The notes: generated by a model not told the origin, from the letters alone. Positions 17,946-27,248 are shown, numbered from the stretch's first letter. The stretch: DNA of 64,000 nucleotides from Lutimaribacter_A marinistellae (GCF_042648365.1 NZ_JBHRXI010000002.1:124001-188000), one strand, 5' to 3'. Program-made: numbers and translations.

Positions 17946-18746
17946 ATGACCAATGACGGCACCAAAACCACGCGTTCGCGGGGGGTACAAACCATCGAAA
18001 CGGGTGGCCGCATTCTTGCCGCGCTTGCCCAGGCGCGTGGGGCCGTTCAGCTGCGTGATCTGGCCGAGGCCGTCGGGATCTCCTCGGCCCAGCTGCACCC
18101 CTACATGGTTTCCTTCCGGGAAATGGACATGGTCGAGCAGACGGACCGCGGGCGGTACCAGCTTGGCCCCTTCGCGCTGCATCTGGGCCTGTCGCGTTTG
18201 CGAAACCAGAACGCGTATCGCGAGACAATTGCGCGTGTCGGTGCACTGTCAGACGATCTGGGGCTGATGGTGTCAATTTCGGTCTGGGGAATGCACGGAC
18301 CGACCATCACTTACGTGCAGGAATTCGACGCCCGGATCCATGCCAACGTTCAGGTGGGTGGGAACTACAATATGACCGTGACGGCAACGGGTGCCGTCTT
18401 TGGCGCATTCCTGCCGCGTTCTGTCACCGAGCCGGTGGTCGCGCGTGAGTTGTCGGATCGCGAGTTCTTGCGCCGGGCCTTTTTCAAAGTCGATGCCGAG
18501 GCCTATCGCGCAGCCACCGAACAGGCACGCCAAGACGGTTATGCGACCACTCGTGACATGCCGATCCCGGGTGTTTCCGCTGTGGCCGCACCGGTTTTCG
18601 ACCACAGCGGGAAAATGCAGCTTGCAGTGACCGTGATCGGCCCGACAGGCTACATCGACCTTGAACCGAATGGAACACCGGTACGGAACCTGCTTGAGTT
18701 CACTGAGACGCTTTCCCGCGATCTTGGCTACGACCCCAGCGCCTGA
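17946..18746 (+). CDS. IclR-family transcriptional regulator
   Basis: 266 residues from MTNDG. A winged HTH (GGRILAALAQARGAVQLRDLAEAVGISSAQLHPYMVSF) is followed by the GAF-like effector domain typical of IclR proteins. IclR members usually govern catabolic operons and often sit beside them. Here it heads a cluster of an EamA permease, an FAD dehydrogenase, an SDR and a TRAP transporter, which it probably controls. Its 3' end overlaps the convergent EamA gene by 47 bp. An upstream frame to 17898 exists but adds residues not seen in the family. Confidence 0.87.
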   Translation: MTNDGTKTTRSRGVQTIETGGRILAALAQARGAVQLRDLAEAVGISSAQLHPYMVSFREMDMVEQTDRGRYQLGPFALHLGLSRLRNQNAYRETIARVGALSDDLGLMVSISVWGMHGPTITYVQEFDARIHANVQVGGNYNMTVTATGAVFGAFLPRSVTEPVVARELSDREFLRRAFFKVDAEAYRAATEQARQDGYATTRDMPIPGVSAVAAPVFDHSGKMQLAVTVIGPTGYIDLEPNGTPVRNLLEFTETLSRDLGYDPSA

Positions 18747-19635
18747 AGACCGATGCAGCCAGGTCGAGCGAAACCAGTAGTCCAAGGCTTGCAGTGGAAA
18801 TCCCTGCCCATTGCTGCAGATTGGGCCATTGCCCGATCATCGGAACCGATACCAGCACCGCAGCCATCGGGACCAGCGCCGGGAACACGGCGGCCCGATC
18901 ACCACCCAGTCGTCGTACGGACGCTGTAAAGAAAACGACCGCCAGCGCCCCGCCAAGCAATCCCTGGTACATCACCTGTTCGACCCAAAGGCTGCCGGGC
19001 AGCCGAGGGGGGTCGAAGAGAACGAGGTAGAGCGGCAGATAAAGCACGGTTGAGACCAGTGCTATGGCCCCCGTGCTTCGTAGTGCATCCAGACGCCAAT
19101 AACCCATCGCCCAGGTAAAGACTCCCCAGAGCGTTCCCGAGACAACGAAACATAGATCGCCCAGCAGCGTCGTCATTCCGTCGGCATGGTTGCCAGGCTT
19201 GCCGGCGTCCGTCGCCATGATGACAAGCCCGATCACCACGAGCGCCATTCCGATCATGCGGTTCGGTGAGATTGCCGTGCCGCCCGTCGCCCGGGTCAGC
19301 CCGGTCGCCACCAGCATCGTCATGCCGGGGCCTATGACCACGGCATGACTCAGCGGGGCCAGCGCATACCCGGTATTGATAGCCCAGGCAAAAGGTGGAC
19401 CGGCCACCATGACGAGCACCGCCAGGCGGAGCACACCAGGCCCTGCAAACGGATTGGCGCGTGCCAGCAGAAGAAGCGGCACCATCGCGGCCGCGCCTCC
19501 TGCATACCGCAACAGGGTCAGGTCCGCGCTGGCAAATCCCTGCGCGTGCCCCATCTCGACGCCAACATTGTAGACTGCCCACGCCACGACCGCGGCCAGC
19601 CCAAAGAGAAGGCCCCCGCTCGCGCGGTCACGCAT
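18700..19635 (-). CDS. EamA/DMT-family transporter
   Basis: 311 residues with ten hydrophobic helices in two EamA repeats (FGLAAVVAWAVYNVGVEMGHAQG and, in the second half, LLGDLCFVVSGTLWGVFTWAMGYWRL). ATG 19635 overlaps the end of the upstream FAD dehydrogenase gene by a few bases, indicating coupling. DMT carriers usually export metabolites. The gene's last 47 bp overlap the convergent IclR gene, so no separate terminator is possible between them. Confidence 0.85.
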   Translation of the reverse strand: MRDRASGGLLFGLAAVVAWAVYNVGVEMGHAQGFASADLTLLRYAGGAAAMVPLLLLARANPFAGPGVLRLAVLVMVAGPPFAWAINTGYALAPLSHAVVIGPGMTMLVATGLTRATGGTAISPNRMIGMALVVIGLVIMATDAGKPGNHADGMTTLLGDLCFVVSGTLWGVFTWAMGYWRLDALRSTGAIALVSTVLYLPLYLVLFDPPRLPGSLWVEQVMYQGLLGGALAVVFFTASVRRLGGDRAAVFPALVPMAAVLVSVPMIGQWPNLQQWAGISTASLGLLVSLDLAASVFRRWGRSQDRGKASQ

Positions 19636-21334
19636 TGCCGCCCGCCATGTGTCGTGCAGCGATATAACCAAAGGTCACTGCCGGTCCCAACGTAATGCCG
19701 CCTCCGGGATAGTTGCCGCCCATGATCGACGCTGCATCGTTCCCGGCAGCGTACAGTCCCGGAATGGGATGTTTCCCGGCATCCAGTACGCGCGCATATT
19801 CGTCGGTGCGCAGCCCGGCAAAGGTACCCAGATCGCCCATGACCAGCTTGACCGCATAGTAGGGCCCTTTCTCGATCGGGGCGACACAAGGATTCGGACG
19901 ATGTTCGGGATCGCCAAGCGACCGGTTGTACGAGGTCGAGCCCTTGCCGAATTCGGGGTCCTCGCCGCGCCGTGCCGGGCCGTTAAACGCCTCGACCGTG
20001 CGGGTCAGAGCCTCAGGATCGGCGCCGATTTGCCGGGCCAGATCGGCCAGTGTCTTACCCTGGAACAGGTAGCCCGACTTGATATGCTGCTTGTAGGGAA
20101 CCGGGTAGGGTTTGACATAGCCAAGCCCGTACTTTCTCAGCGTCTTGTGGTCGGCAATGAAAAACGCGCAGATTTCGCCGCCCTCTTCACGGCAGCGAGC
20201 AACCATGGACTGCCCGAAGTCGTGATAGCTGTCCGCCTCGTTGCAGAATCTTCGCCCCGAACGGGTCACCGCGATCACGCCGGGCTTTGACCGGTCGACG
20301 AAATGCGGAAAAGTGCCCAGCGTCCCATCCTTGCGCACGGGCCGCGATATCGGCACCCAGGCCGCCGCATTCGGCAGGCTTTCATCGACGGATGCGCCGA
20401 CCATCTCGCCCAACCGCAGACCATCACCGGTGTTGCCCGGAGGCGCGGGCGAGGCATGTTCATTGCCGGAAGGTGCGTGTTCGAACAGCTTGGACCGGCG
20501 CGCCACGTCCTGCGGAAAGCCGCCAGCCGCCATTACGACGCCACGCCGGGTGCGGATTTCGACGTTCCCGGTCACGGTCTCGACAATGGCACCGGTCACT
20601 CTCCCATCTTCGCCGCGGATCAACTCGCGCACTGCAGAGCGCGTCCAGATCGGGACGTCCTTCTCCTGGCAGGACTTGGCAAGGCGCGCAGCCAATGCGT
20701 TGCCGTTCATCAAGCGCATGGGCCGGCCGTGGAAAGCCATGTCGCGCAGGAATTTCATGAACAGGCCGGCCACGTAGAACGCGGAAACCGGCGAACGGGT
20801 CACGTTGAAGAAATGCAGCAACTCCTTGCCTGTGCCGATCATCATCCCGAGAAAGGTGATTTCCGAAAGAGGCGGCCGCAGGCGCTTGATGTCATCTCCC
20901 AGTTCCCGCCCATCGAACGGTCGCGCAACGATGGAACGCCCCCCATCAATTCCCCCGGGCGCATCGGGGTGGTAATCGGCAAATGTCGGACCGAGGTCGA
21001 ATTGCAGAGCGGTCTCGTTTTCGAAGAAATCCACCGCCTTTGGTCCTGCCTCAAGGAAGGCATCAACGCGGGCAGGATCGAAATGCTCTCCGGTCTCATG
21101 CTGCAGATAGGTCCTTGCCTTCTCGGCGCTGTCCTCGACACCGGCACGCCGCGCGGGGGCATTGCCCGGAATCCACATCCACCCACCGGAACGGGCGGTG
21201 GTGCCGCCAAAGACCGGTTCCTTTTCGACCACCAGCACGCTGAGGCCCCGATGCGCCGCACAGACTGCACTTGCCAGCCCCCCGGCACCCGAACCCACGA
21301 CCAGTACATCACATTCGTGGATCTGTTTCGTCAT
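19628..21334 (-). CDS. FAD-dependent dehydrogenase (fumarate reductase/ketosteroid dehydrogenase type)
   Basis: 568 residues from MTKQIHECD. An N-terminal FAD-binding Rossmann motif (DVLVVGSGAGGLASA), the GGTTARSGGWMWIPGN segment and the C-terminal GLYAAGNDAASIMGGNYPGGGITLGPA flavin loop are hallmarks of the group that includes 3-ketosteroid-delta1-dehydrogenase, flavocytochrome c and urocanate reductase. The enzymes add or remove hydrogens across a C-C bond next to a carbonyl. No heme motif or export signal is seen, so it is cytoplasmic. It is coupled to the downstream EamA gene and follows the SDR by 16 bp. Confidence 0.88.
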   Translation of the reverse strand: MTKQIHECDVLVVGSGAGGLASAVCAAHRGLSVLVVEKEPVFGGTTARSGGWMWIPGNAPARRAGVEDSAEKARTYLQHETGEHFDPARVDAFLEAGPKAVDFFENETALQFDLGPTFADYHPDAPGGIDGGRSIVARPFDGRELGDDIKRLRPPLSEITFLGMMIGTGKELLHFFNVTRSPVSAFYVAGLFMKFLRDMAFHGRPMRLMNGNALAARLAKSCQEKDVPIWTRSAVRELIRGEDGRVTGAIVETVTGNVEIRTRRGVVMAAGGFPQDVARRSKLFEHAPSGNEHASPAPPGNTGDGLRLGEMVGASVDESLPNAAAWVPISRPVRKDGTLGTFPHFVDRSKPGVIAVTRSGRRFCNEADSYHDFGQSMVARCREEGGEICAFFIADHKTLRKYGLGYVKPYPVPYKQHIKSGYLFQGKTLADLARQIGADPEALTRTVEAFNGPARRGEDPEFGKGSTSYNRSLGDPEHRPNPCVAPIEKGPYYAVKLVMGDLGTFAGLRTDEYARVLDAGKHPIPGLYAAGNDAASIMGGNYPGGGITLGPAVTFGYIAARHMAGGNA

Positions 21335-21350
21335 GTTGCTCTTCATCCTT

Positions 21351-22103
21351 TCATGCAGCCAGATAGCCGCCATCGACCGGCAACAGCGCCCCGGTCACAT
21401 AGCTTGCAGCCTCGGAGGCCAGGAAAATCACGGGTCCGGCCAGCTCTTCCGGCTGTCCGGTGCGGCCCATCGGCGTATGCGCCATGAAGCGCCCGATCGC
21501 GTCGGGATTGGCGCGGGTGCCTTCGGTCATCGGCGTGTCGATCACACCGGGCAGGATCGCATTGACGCGCACGCCATGCGGCGCAAGATCATGTGCCAAC
21601 GCGCGCGTGAATTGCGCCAGGGCGCCCTTGCTGGCGGCATAGGCCGTCAGCCCCGGGCCTGCTGTCAGCGACATGATCGATCCGAGGTTCACGACGGCGC
21701 CGCGTGTTTCGCGCAGGTCTTCGAGAAACGCCGTCACCATGTTGCGCGGCCCATCGACATTCACAGCGAAGGTAGCCGCCCAGTCCTGCGCGTGATCGGC
21801 GTCGTCGATGGGTGTACGGCGGATGATGCCGGCGTTGTTCACCAGGATGCTGGCGGGACCGAACTGTTCGTCGACCGCGCTCCTGAACGAAGCGGCCGCG
21901 GACGAATCGGTTACATCCAGTTGGGCCGACATCGCTTCGAAGCCTGAACGGATCAACCTGTCTTTGGTCTGCTCGACCGTTTCCACATCAATATCCGCCA
22001 AGGCGACACGCGCGCCTGCCTGCGCGAGGCCGAACGCGATTGCCGCTCCGTTTCCCCGTCCCGCACCGGTCACCACGGCGCATTGTCCTTTGAGAAGTTG
22101 CAT
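21351..22103 (-). CDS. Short-chain dehydrogenase/reductase (FabG-like)
   Basis: 250 residues from MQLLKG. Seen: the nucleotide-binding VTGAGRGNG (11-19), NNAG (89-92), catalytic S142, Y155 and K159 in YAASK, and the C-terminal GGY end. D38 in LADID after the second strand suggests NAD(H) preference. It is first in the minus-strand SDR-FAD-EamA operon and divergent from the TRAP transporter, pointing to oxidation of a hydroxylated compound imported by that system. The substrate is unknown. Confidence 0.9.
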   Translation of the reverse strand: MQLLKGQCAVVTGAGRGNGAAIAFGLAQAGARVALADIDVETVEQTKDRLIRSGFEAMSAQLDVTDSSAAASFRSAVDEQFGPASILVNNAGIIRRTPIDDADHAQDWAATFAVNVDGPRNMVTAFLEDLRETRGAVVNLGSIMSLTAGPGLTAYAASKGALAQFTRALAHDLAPHGVRVNAILPGVIDTPMTEGTRANPDAIGRFMAHTPMGRTGQPEELAGPVIFLASEAASYVTGALLPVDGGYLAA

Positions 22104-22237
22104 CCACTTCCTGCTTTCACCTATTGCAAACGCGTTCACATATATCTAATCATTGACGTATCGCCAAGATACTTTCATCGCGTCTTGGGCGGATGATGAC
22201 CAGCAAGCGGGCCGCAGCCCGCCCAGGGAGGACAGGA

Positions 22238-23266
22238 ATGACCAGATTTTTAGCGACCACGGCCCTCGTCGCCGTCGGCCTCGCCACGCCCCTTTCGGCA
22301 GACAGCTATGACCTGCAAAGCGTGTTCGGACTGAACGTACCGTCGATCGGGCCAAGCCCGGTGAATTGGGCTGACAAGGTTCGTCGTATGACCGGCGGAG
22401 AGGTCGATATCACCGTGCATGGCGCGGGAGATTTCGTGCCGCCCTTCGAGGTGTTCGGCGCGGTCAGCTCGGGTGCGATCCCGATGGGTTTCGACTGGAT
22501 CGGCTATTGGGCCGGTCAGATCCCGGTGGCAAACCTTGTGGGTTCCATGCCGTTCGGCCCCAGCCCCGAAATCGCCATGGCATGGATGTTCGAAGGCGGC
22601 GGCATGGAGATCATCCAAAAGGCCTATGACCCGCACAACGTCAAGATCATCCCGTGCCATCTGGTCGTCCCCGAAGCGGGCGGCTGGTTCAACAAGGAAA
22701 TCAACAGCGTCGATGACCTCAAGGGCCTCAACATGCGGGTCGCCGGTCTCGGCGGGCAGGCATTGGCCAAGCTGGGTGCCAACACACAGCTGGTGCCCGC
22801 GGGAGAAATCTATGTTTCGCTGGAAACCGGCCGGATTGACGCGGCCGAATTCTCGGCGCCGCAACTCGACAAGAATTTCGGGTTTCAGGACATCACGTCC
22901 AACTACTATTTCCCCGGATGGCACCAGCCATCCAGCTGGGACTCGATAATCATCAACATGAATGTCTGGAACGAACTGACGGAAGACGAGCAATTCGTGA
23001 TGGTCGAAGCCTGCAAGGCCAACATCACGGACCAGCTTGGCGATCAGCTCAACCAGCAGATGGCCGCCATCGAAGAGATCGAAGCCGCCGGCGTCACGGT
23101 CAAACGCTTTCCCGACGAAGTACTGGCCGCGATGCAGCAGGCCGCGACGGAGGTGATGGAGGAAGAGGCGCAAAAGGACCCGATCTTTGCCGAGGCCTAT
23201 CAATCGCTGACGGAATATGTCGAGCGTGTTGGCCGCTGGCGCGATTTGCAGGTTCTGCCGCGTTGA
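22238..23266 (+). CDS. dctP: TRAP transporter substrate-binding protein (DctP family)
   Basis: 342 residues from MTRFLATT, with a GGGAGGA ribosome site. A signal peptide (about 1-22) directs it to the periplasm. The body resembles TakP/SmoM-type binding proteins (GSMPFGPSPEIAMAWMFEGGGMEIIQ, FNKEINSVDDLKGLNMRVAGLGGQ, ETGRIDAAEFSAPQLD), in which an arginine (in MRVAG) holds a carboxylate. TakP-like proteins bind 2-oxo acids or other organic acids. It heads the TRAP operon; a hairpin after it probably raises its level above the permeases. Confidence 0.9.
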   Translation: MTRFLATTALVAVGLATPLSADSYDLQSVFGLNVPSIGPSPVNWADKVRRMTGGEVDITVHGAGDFVPPFEVFGAVSSGAIPMGFDWIGYWAGQIPVANLVGSMPFGPSPEIAMAWMFEGGGMEIIQKAYDPHNVKIIPCHLVVPEAGGWFNKEINSVDDLKGLNMRVAGLGGQALAKLGANTQLVPAGEIYVSLETGRIDAAEFSAPQLDKNFGFQDITSNYYFPGWHQPSSWDSIIINMNVWNELTEDEQFVMVEACKANITDQLGDQLNQQMAAIEEIEAAGVTVKRFPDEVLAAMQQAATEVMEEEAQKDPIFAEAYQSLTEYVERVGRWRDLQVLPR

Positions 23267-23286
23267 CCTAAGCCCGACGCCAATAC

Positions 23287-23308
23287 GGGGGCCGAATAAT
23301 CGGCCCCC
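23287..23308 (+). terminator. Intercistronic hairpin between dctP and dctQ
   Basis: GGGGGCCGA (23287-23295), loop ATAA, TCGGCCCCC (23300-23308): a perfect 9-bp stem followed by TTAG. Such hairpins after binding-protein genes stabilise the upstream mRNA or partly stop transcription. Confidence 0.7.
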
Positions 23309-23332
23309 TTAGCGTGTCTTCCCGGAGATGTA

Positions 23333-23905
23333 ATGGACCGACTTCTGTCTCGCCTGATCGACCTGTGTGTGCTGCCCGGTCGCCTGGTCGGTTGGCTTCT
23401 TCTGCCACTGATCGCTTTTGTCCTGGCCGCTGTCTGGGCGGCGCAAACCGGGCGCAATGCCTTTATCGAATGGGACGATGACGTATTGCTTCTCGGTGAC
23501 GGTGTCACGGTGAACACGTTGATCGATGCTCAATGGCACATCTTTGCGCTGATCGTGCTGTTCGGGGGCGTCTACGCCTTTCGGGACAATGCGCATGTCG
23601 CTGTCGACTTCCTGTCCAGCACGCTGCGCCCGCGAACACGCCTCATCATTCGAACAATTGGCGATCTGGTCTTCGTGGTGCCCTTCTGCGGCATCATCCT
23701 GTGGTTCGGGTGGAGCTTCGCCCAAACCGCCTTCATGTCGGGCGAGGGCTCGAATTATGGCGGGCTGATGGATCGCTGGCTGATCAAGGCTTGTCTGCCA
23801 ATCGGCTTTGGCCTGCTGGGTGTGGCTGCGCTGGCCCGTGCATTGCGCACATTTCTCACTCTTGCCAAAGGCGGGCAGTTTGAGTCCGAGGAGATCTCGC
23901 GATGA
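23333..23905 (+). CDS. dctQ: TRAP transporter small permease (DctQ)
   Basis: 190 residues with four membrane helices and the DctQ pattern (FGGVYAFRDNAHVAVDFLSSTLRPRTRLIIRTIGDLVF). Together with DctM it forms the inner-membrane part of a sodium-driven TRAP system. The sequence carries an insertion after the first helix (ERNAFIEWDDDVLLLGDG-like region), longer than in minimal DctQ proteins. Its stop overlaps dctM by ATGA. Confidence 0.9.
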   Translation: MDRLLSRLIDLCVLPGRLVGWLLLPLIAFVLAAVWAAQTGRNAFIEWDDDVLLLGDGVTVNTLIDAQWHIFALIVLFGGVYAFRDNAHVAVDFLSSTLRPRTRLIIRTIGDLVFVVPFCGIILWFGWSFAQTAFMSGEGSNYGGLMDRWLIKACLPIGFGLLGVAALARALRTFLTLAKGGQFESEEISR

Positions 23906-25239
23906 GCGATTATGCATGGCCTGCCGCGATGTTGCTGGGGCTAATGGCCGGCGTCTTTTCGGGCTATCCGGTGGCCTTTGTCCTTGCCGGGGTGGGCATC
24001 GTTTTTGCCCTGCTGGCGGATGTGCCGATGCTCTTCCTGTCGATCGGGGTGCAACGGATCTTTTCCGGAGTGCTGACCAACTGGCTGCTGATCGCGATCC
24101 CGCTTTTCGTGTTCATGGGCCTCATGCTGGAACGCTCGGGCATCGCCGAGCGCCTTTTGCGGTCGCTGGCGACGCTGTTCCGCACCCTGCCGGGAGGCTA
24201 CGCATTCGCGGTCGCCCTGATCGGCGTGATCATGGCAGCCTCGACCGGGATCATCGGCGCCTCGGTCGTTCTGATGGGCATGATGGCGCTGCCGCCGATG
24301 CTTCAGAATGGGTATGACGCGCGTATTTCCACTGGCCTGATCGCAGCCAGCGGGACGCTGGGCATCCTTATCCCGCCCAGCGTCATGCTCATCATTCTTG
24401 GCGATCAATTGTCAATCTCGGTGGGAAGCCTTTTCATGGGGGCGGTCGGTCCGGGCCTGTTGCTGGCCGGGCTTTATGTCGCCTACCTTGCCTTTGTCGC
24501 GATCACCGCCCCGCATCGAATGCCCCCGATGGCCAAGTCCGAGCCGATCGCGCGGGGCGAATTGTTGCTGAGGCTTGCGTTCGACCTGCTGTTGCCGATC
24601 ATCCTGATCCTGTCCGTTCTCGGCACCATCGTCGCGGGTATCGCCACCCCGACGGAGTCGGCGGCGATCGGTGCAGCAGGCGCCATGGTTCTGGCGCTGC
24701 TTTCCCGACGCCTGAACCTCGAAACGCTGAACCGCGCACTTGGAGACACGACCCGCACCACTGCGATGATCATTTTCGTGATGATCGGGGCCACCATTTT
24801 CAGCCTCGTGTTCAAGAAACTGGGCGGCGACAAGATGGTGATGGACCTATTCTCCCTTAAAGGCAGCAGCCCTTACGCCTCTCTACTGCTGATCATGGCG
24901 GTAGTGTTCCTGCTGGGCTTCTTCCTTGAATGGGTCGAGATCACGCTGGTCGTCGTCCCGATCGTCGCACCCGTGATTGCGGGACTGGATTTCGGCATGC
25001 CACGCGAAGTGACACTGGCCTGGTTTGCCATTGCCATCGCCGTGAACCTGCAAACGTCTTTCCTCACCCCGCCATTCGGATATGCGCTGTTCTATCTCAG
25101 GGGGATCGCCCCGGACGTCCCGATCCGGACGATTTATGCCGGGGTATTGCCTTTCGTCGGGCTGCAACTTGCGGGCCTGGCCCTGATCATCGCATTCCCG
25201 GCCATTTCGGTCTGGTTGCCATCCTATTTGGGACGGTGA
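23902..25239 (+). CDS. dctM: TRAP transporter large permease (DctM)
   Basis: 445 residues with about 12 membrane helices. Recognisable parts are the N-terminal GYPVAFVLAGVGIVFALL, the middle STGIIGASVVLMGMMALPPML, IAASGTLGILIPPSVMLIILGD and the C-terminal NLQTSFLTPPFGYALFYLRG, all standard DctM motifs that hold sodium and substrate. It ends the TRAP operon. The adjacent oxidative enzymes suggest it imports their carboxylate substrate, which cannot be named. Confidence 0.93.
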   Translation: MSDYAWPAAMLLGLMAGVFSGYPVAFVLAGVGIVFALLADVPMLFLSIGVQRIFSGVLTNWLLIAIPLFVFMGLMLERSGIAERLLRSLATLFRTLPGGYAFAVALIGVIMAASTGIIGASVVLMGMMALPPMLQNGYDARISTGLIAASGTLGILIPPSVMLIILGDQLSISVGSLFMGAVGPGLLLAGLYVAYLAFVAITAPHRMPPMAKSEPIARGELLLRLAFDLLLPIILILSVLGTIVAGIATPTESAAIGAAGAMVLALLSRRLNLETLNRALGDTTRTTAMIIFVMIGATIFSLVFKKLGGDKMVMDLFSLKGSSPYASLLLIMAVVFLLGFFLEWVEITLVVVPIVAPVIAGLDFGMPREVTLAWFAIAIAVNLQTSFLTPPFGYALFYLRGIAPDVPIRTIYAGVLPFVGLQLAGLALIIAFPAISVWLPSYLGR

Positions 25240-25319
25240 CGCGCGGTTGTCCACGCGCCACTGTTTTCGACCCGTAGCGTCGCAACCGGTTCGAATTGCG
25301 GGCCGGTAACCTGATCTCG

Positions 25320-26837
25320 TCAGAACAGCTCGACACTGCTATCGGACTGCCAGTTCTGTATGGCGTTTTCGACCACTTCGCCCTGCAGGATGATCGTGTC
25401 GGTGGCACGGTCGGTGCTGAAATCGACCTTGATCAACTTCTCTGTCACCAGTTGCACTTCGATCTCTTCAGGCTCGCCGATCTCGTCGCCGTTTCGATCA
25501 TTCAACAGACCGAAAACGAAGGACTCCACCTCGCCTTCTGACAAGGACGAACCACTGATGAACTCGCGTACCTCCTTGCTGAATCCGCCATCCGACCCAT
25601 GGAAGAACGACTGCCCGCCTTTCCAGGGCTTGTCGGGGTTCCGGTCGTCTTCGGCGAAATCGAAAAGGGCCACCTGCTTGGTGAAATCCGAACCGCTGGC
25701 GCCGCCATCGCTGCTCCACTTGTCCTTCAAGTCGACGCGGGTGTCGAAATTCTCGGGGTTGACGATCCCATACTCGGCCAGCACGAAATCCTCGACCTGT
25801 TGGCCGCGCAGGGCAATGGTATCGACGGCAGAGCCGTTGTCGATTGTCAGAACGATCTGGTCTTGGGCGATGTTGAGGACCTCGAGCGGGTCAAAGGCAT
25901 CGGCCTCGACATCCATCTTCACCGCGTCGAGCCAGCTTTCGACCTCGCCGAATTTCTCCTGAACGGAAGAGCCGTTGCGCGTCAGGTGCAGCTTGTCCGC
26001 CAGCGCGTCGTCGATCCGCCCAAGATCCCCGTGAAAGAAGGATTGATCGCCGGCCTCGCCGAAATCGAATATGGCCGTCTGCGCCCTGCCATCCTTTAGG
26101 TCGATCCGATCGCCGGCGGCGGCCAGGTCTATGCTGTCATCGGTACCGAAACTGGGACCATCCTCGTAGCTTTCAGCGGGTTCACTGGTCAGAACTTCGG
26201 CCCGGCGGGCGAACCAGTTGTAACCGCCGAAATCAACGTTCAACGCGTCCACATCCGCCATCGTGACGCCCAGAAGCTCGACGAGCTTGTTTCCGTCCGC
26301 CGCGGTCTGCAGGATGATACCGTTTTCGCTTGCAACCCATTCCAGCTTTAGATCGGCCTTGGCAGCGCGGATGCCGGTCACGTGCAGCGTGTCCTTCGTG
26401 ACATCGAAATCGGTCACGGTGGTGAAATGATCGCCGCCATCGCTTTCGTAATCCGCGTTGCGCTTTTCCATCTTTTCCTGGCGGAACGTCACGATGACGG
26501 TATCGTTGCCTCCGCCAGTGGTAACCGTGTTCGACCCGTTGACCGCACCGAAGCTGTCATTGCCGGCCCCGCCAATCAGCCGGTCGTTGCCTCGGTTCCC
26601 CTCGAGATGGGTTTCGCTGCCCTCTGGCGCGCATGATCCGTCGACGACGTCATTGCCTTTACCGCCGCGAGCGAAATCACCGCCTGCCGCTCTGACGATG
26701 TCGTCGCCCTTGTTGCCGGACAGGAAGTCGTTCCAGGCCGTGCCGTTCAACTCTTCGTCGTGCTTGCTGCCGCGATGCAGTTGTTCTGCAGGCAAATCGG
26801 CAATGATCTGCTTCAACTTCTGTTTCCAAGTCATCAT
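25320..26837 (-). CDS. RTX-type calcium-binding protein with duplicated C-terminal domain
   Basis: 505 residues, strongly acidic, with no Sec signal. Residues 36-66 and 80-115 hold glycine/aspartate nonapeptide-like repeats (FLSGNKGDDIVRA, LEGNRGNDRL, IGGAGNDSF, TGGGNDTV), as in type I secreted calcium-binding proteins. After residue 240 the same domain occurs twice (about 245-357 and 367-497): IDLKD/VDLKD, IFDF/LFDF, QSFFHG/QSFFHG, GEVES/GEVES, DTIALRG/DTIILQG. The domain is not one I recognise. No type I exporter lies nearby, so secretion must rely on genes elsewhere. ATG 26834 is an equally possible start. Confidence 0.75.
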   Translation of the reverse strand: MMTWKQKLKQIIADLPAEQLHRGSKHDEELNGTAWNDFLSGNKGDDIVRAAGGDFARGGKGNDVVDGSCAPEGSETHLEGNRGNDRLIGGAGNDSFGAVNGSNTVTTGGGNDTVIVTFRQEKMEKRNADYESDGGDHFTTVTDFDVTKDTLHVTGIRAAKADLKLEWVASENGIILQTAADGNKLVELLGVTMADVDALNVDFGGYNWFARRAEVLTSEPAESYEDGPSFGTDDSIDLAAAGDRIDLKDGRAQTAIFDFGEAGDQSFFHGDLGRIDDALADKLHLTRNGSSVQEKFGEVESWLDAVKMDVEADAFDPLEVLNIAQDQIVLTIDNGSAVDTIALRGQQVEDFVLAEYGIVNPENFDTRVDLKDKWSSDGGASGSDFTKQVALFDFAEDDRNPDKPWKGGQSFFHGSDGGFSKEVREFISGSSLSEGEVESFVFGLLNDRNGDEIGEPEEIEVQLVTEKLIKVDFSTDRATDTIILQGEVVENAIQNWQSDSSVELF

Positions 26838-26858
26838 TCACTCCAACTCAAATAGATG

Positions 26859-26881
26859 CCGACCTGCTCTGGACAGGTCGG
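26859..26881. promoter_or_regulatory. Inverted repeat in the leader of the RTX gene
   Basis: CCGACCTG (26859-26866), loop CTCTGGA, CAGGTCGG (26874-26881), perfect 8-bp arms about 20 bp upstream of the RTX start. It could be an operator or an mRNA hairpin. Confidence 0.5.
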
Positions 26882-27248
26882 TGTTCGGGACCGCCGCCGC
26901 TCTGTCCGCGACGATTCAGCTTTTGGTGCGTGCCTCCTGCCTCATGGCTGGGTTGGCGTTTTTTGTGGTTGTTCAGCTCGCTGTTCGCGGGAAGGACCGC
27001 GCCTGAAATTGCTCAGGTGAACAGGCCCGCTTATGCGCTCGATAACGCCTTTTGGCAGAAGCTTTAGGGTCTCGATACGTCTTGGACGGGTAATACAAAA
27101 CGCTTGCGGGTAGCGGATCATCCAAACGGATAGGTGAATCAATCCGGGCTCGGCAAACTCCGTCAATTCATCAGGTGTGACAGACCAAAGCCGCAAGCAA
27201 TTTGCCAAGAATTACGGGTTCCAACTGGCAATACCAACAGATCGGACG

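Noticed and set aside
22129..22136. AACGCGTT palindrome as IclR operator in the SDR-TRAP gap
   Set aside because: Only 8 bp and likely by chance; no second copy or longer arms.
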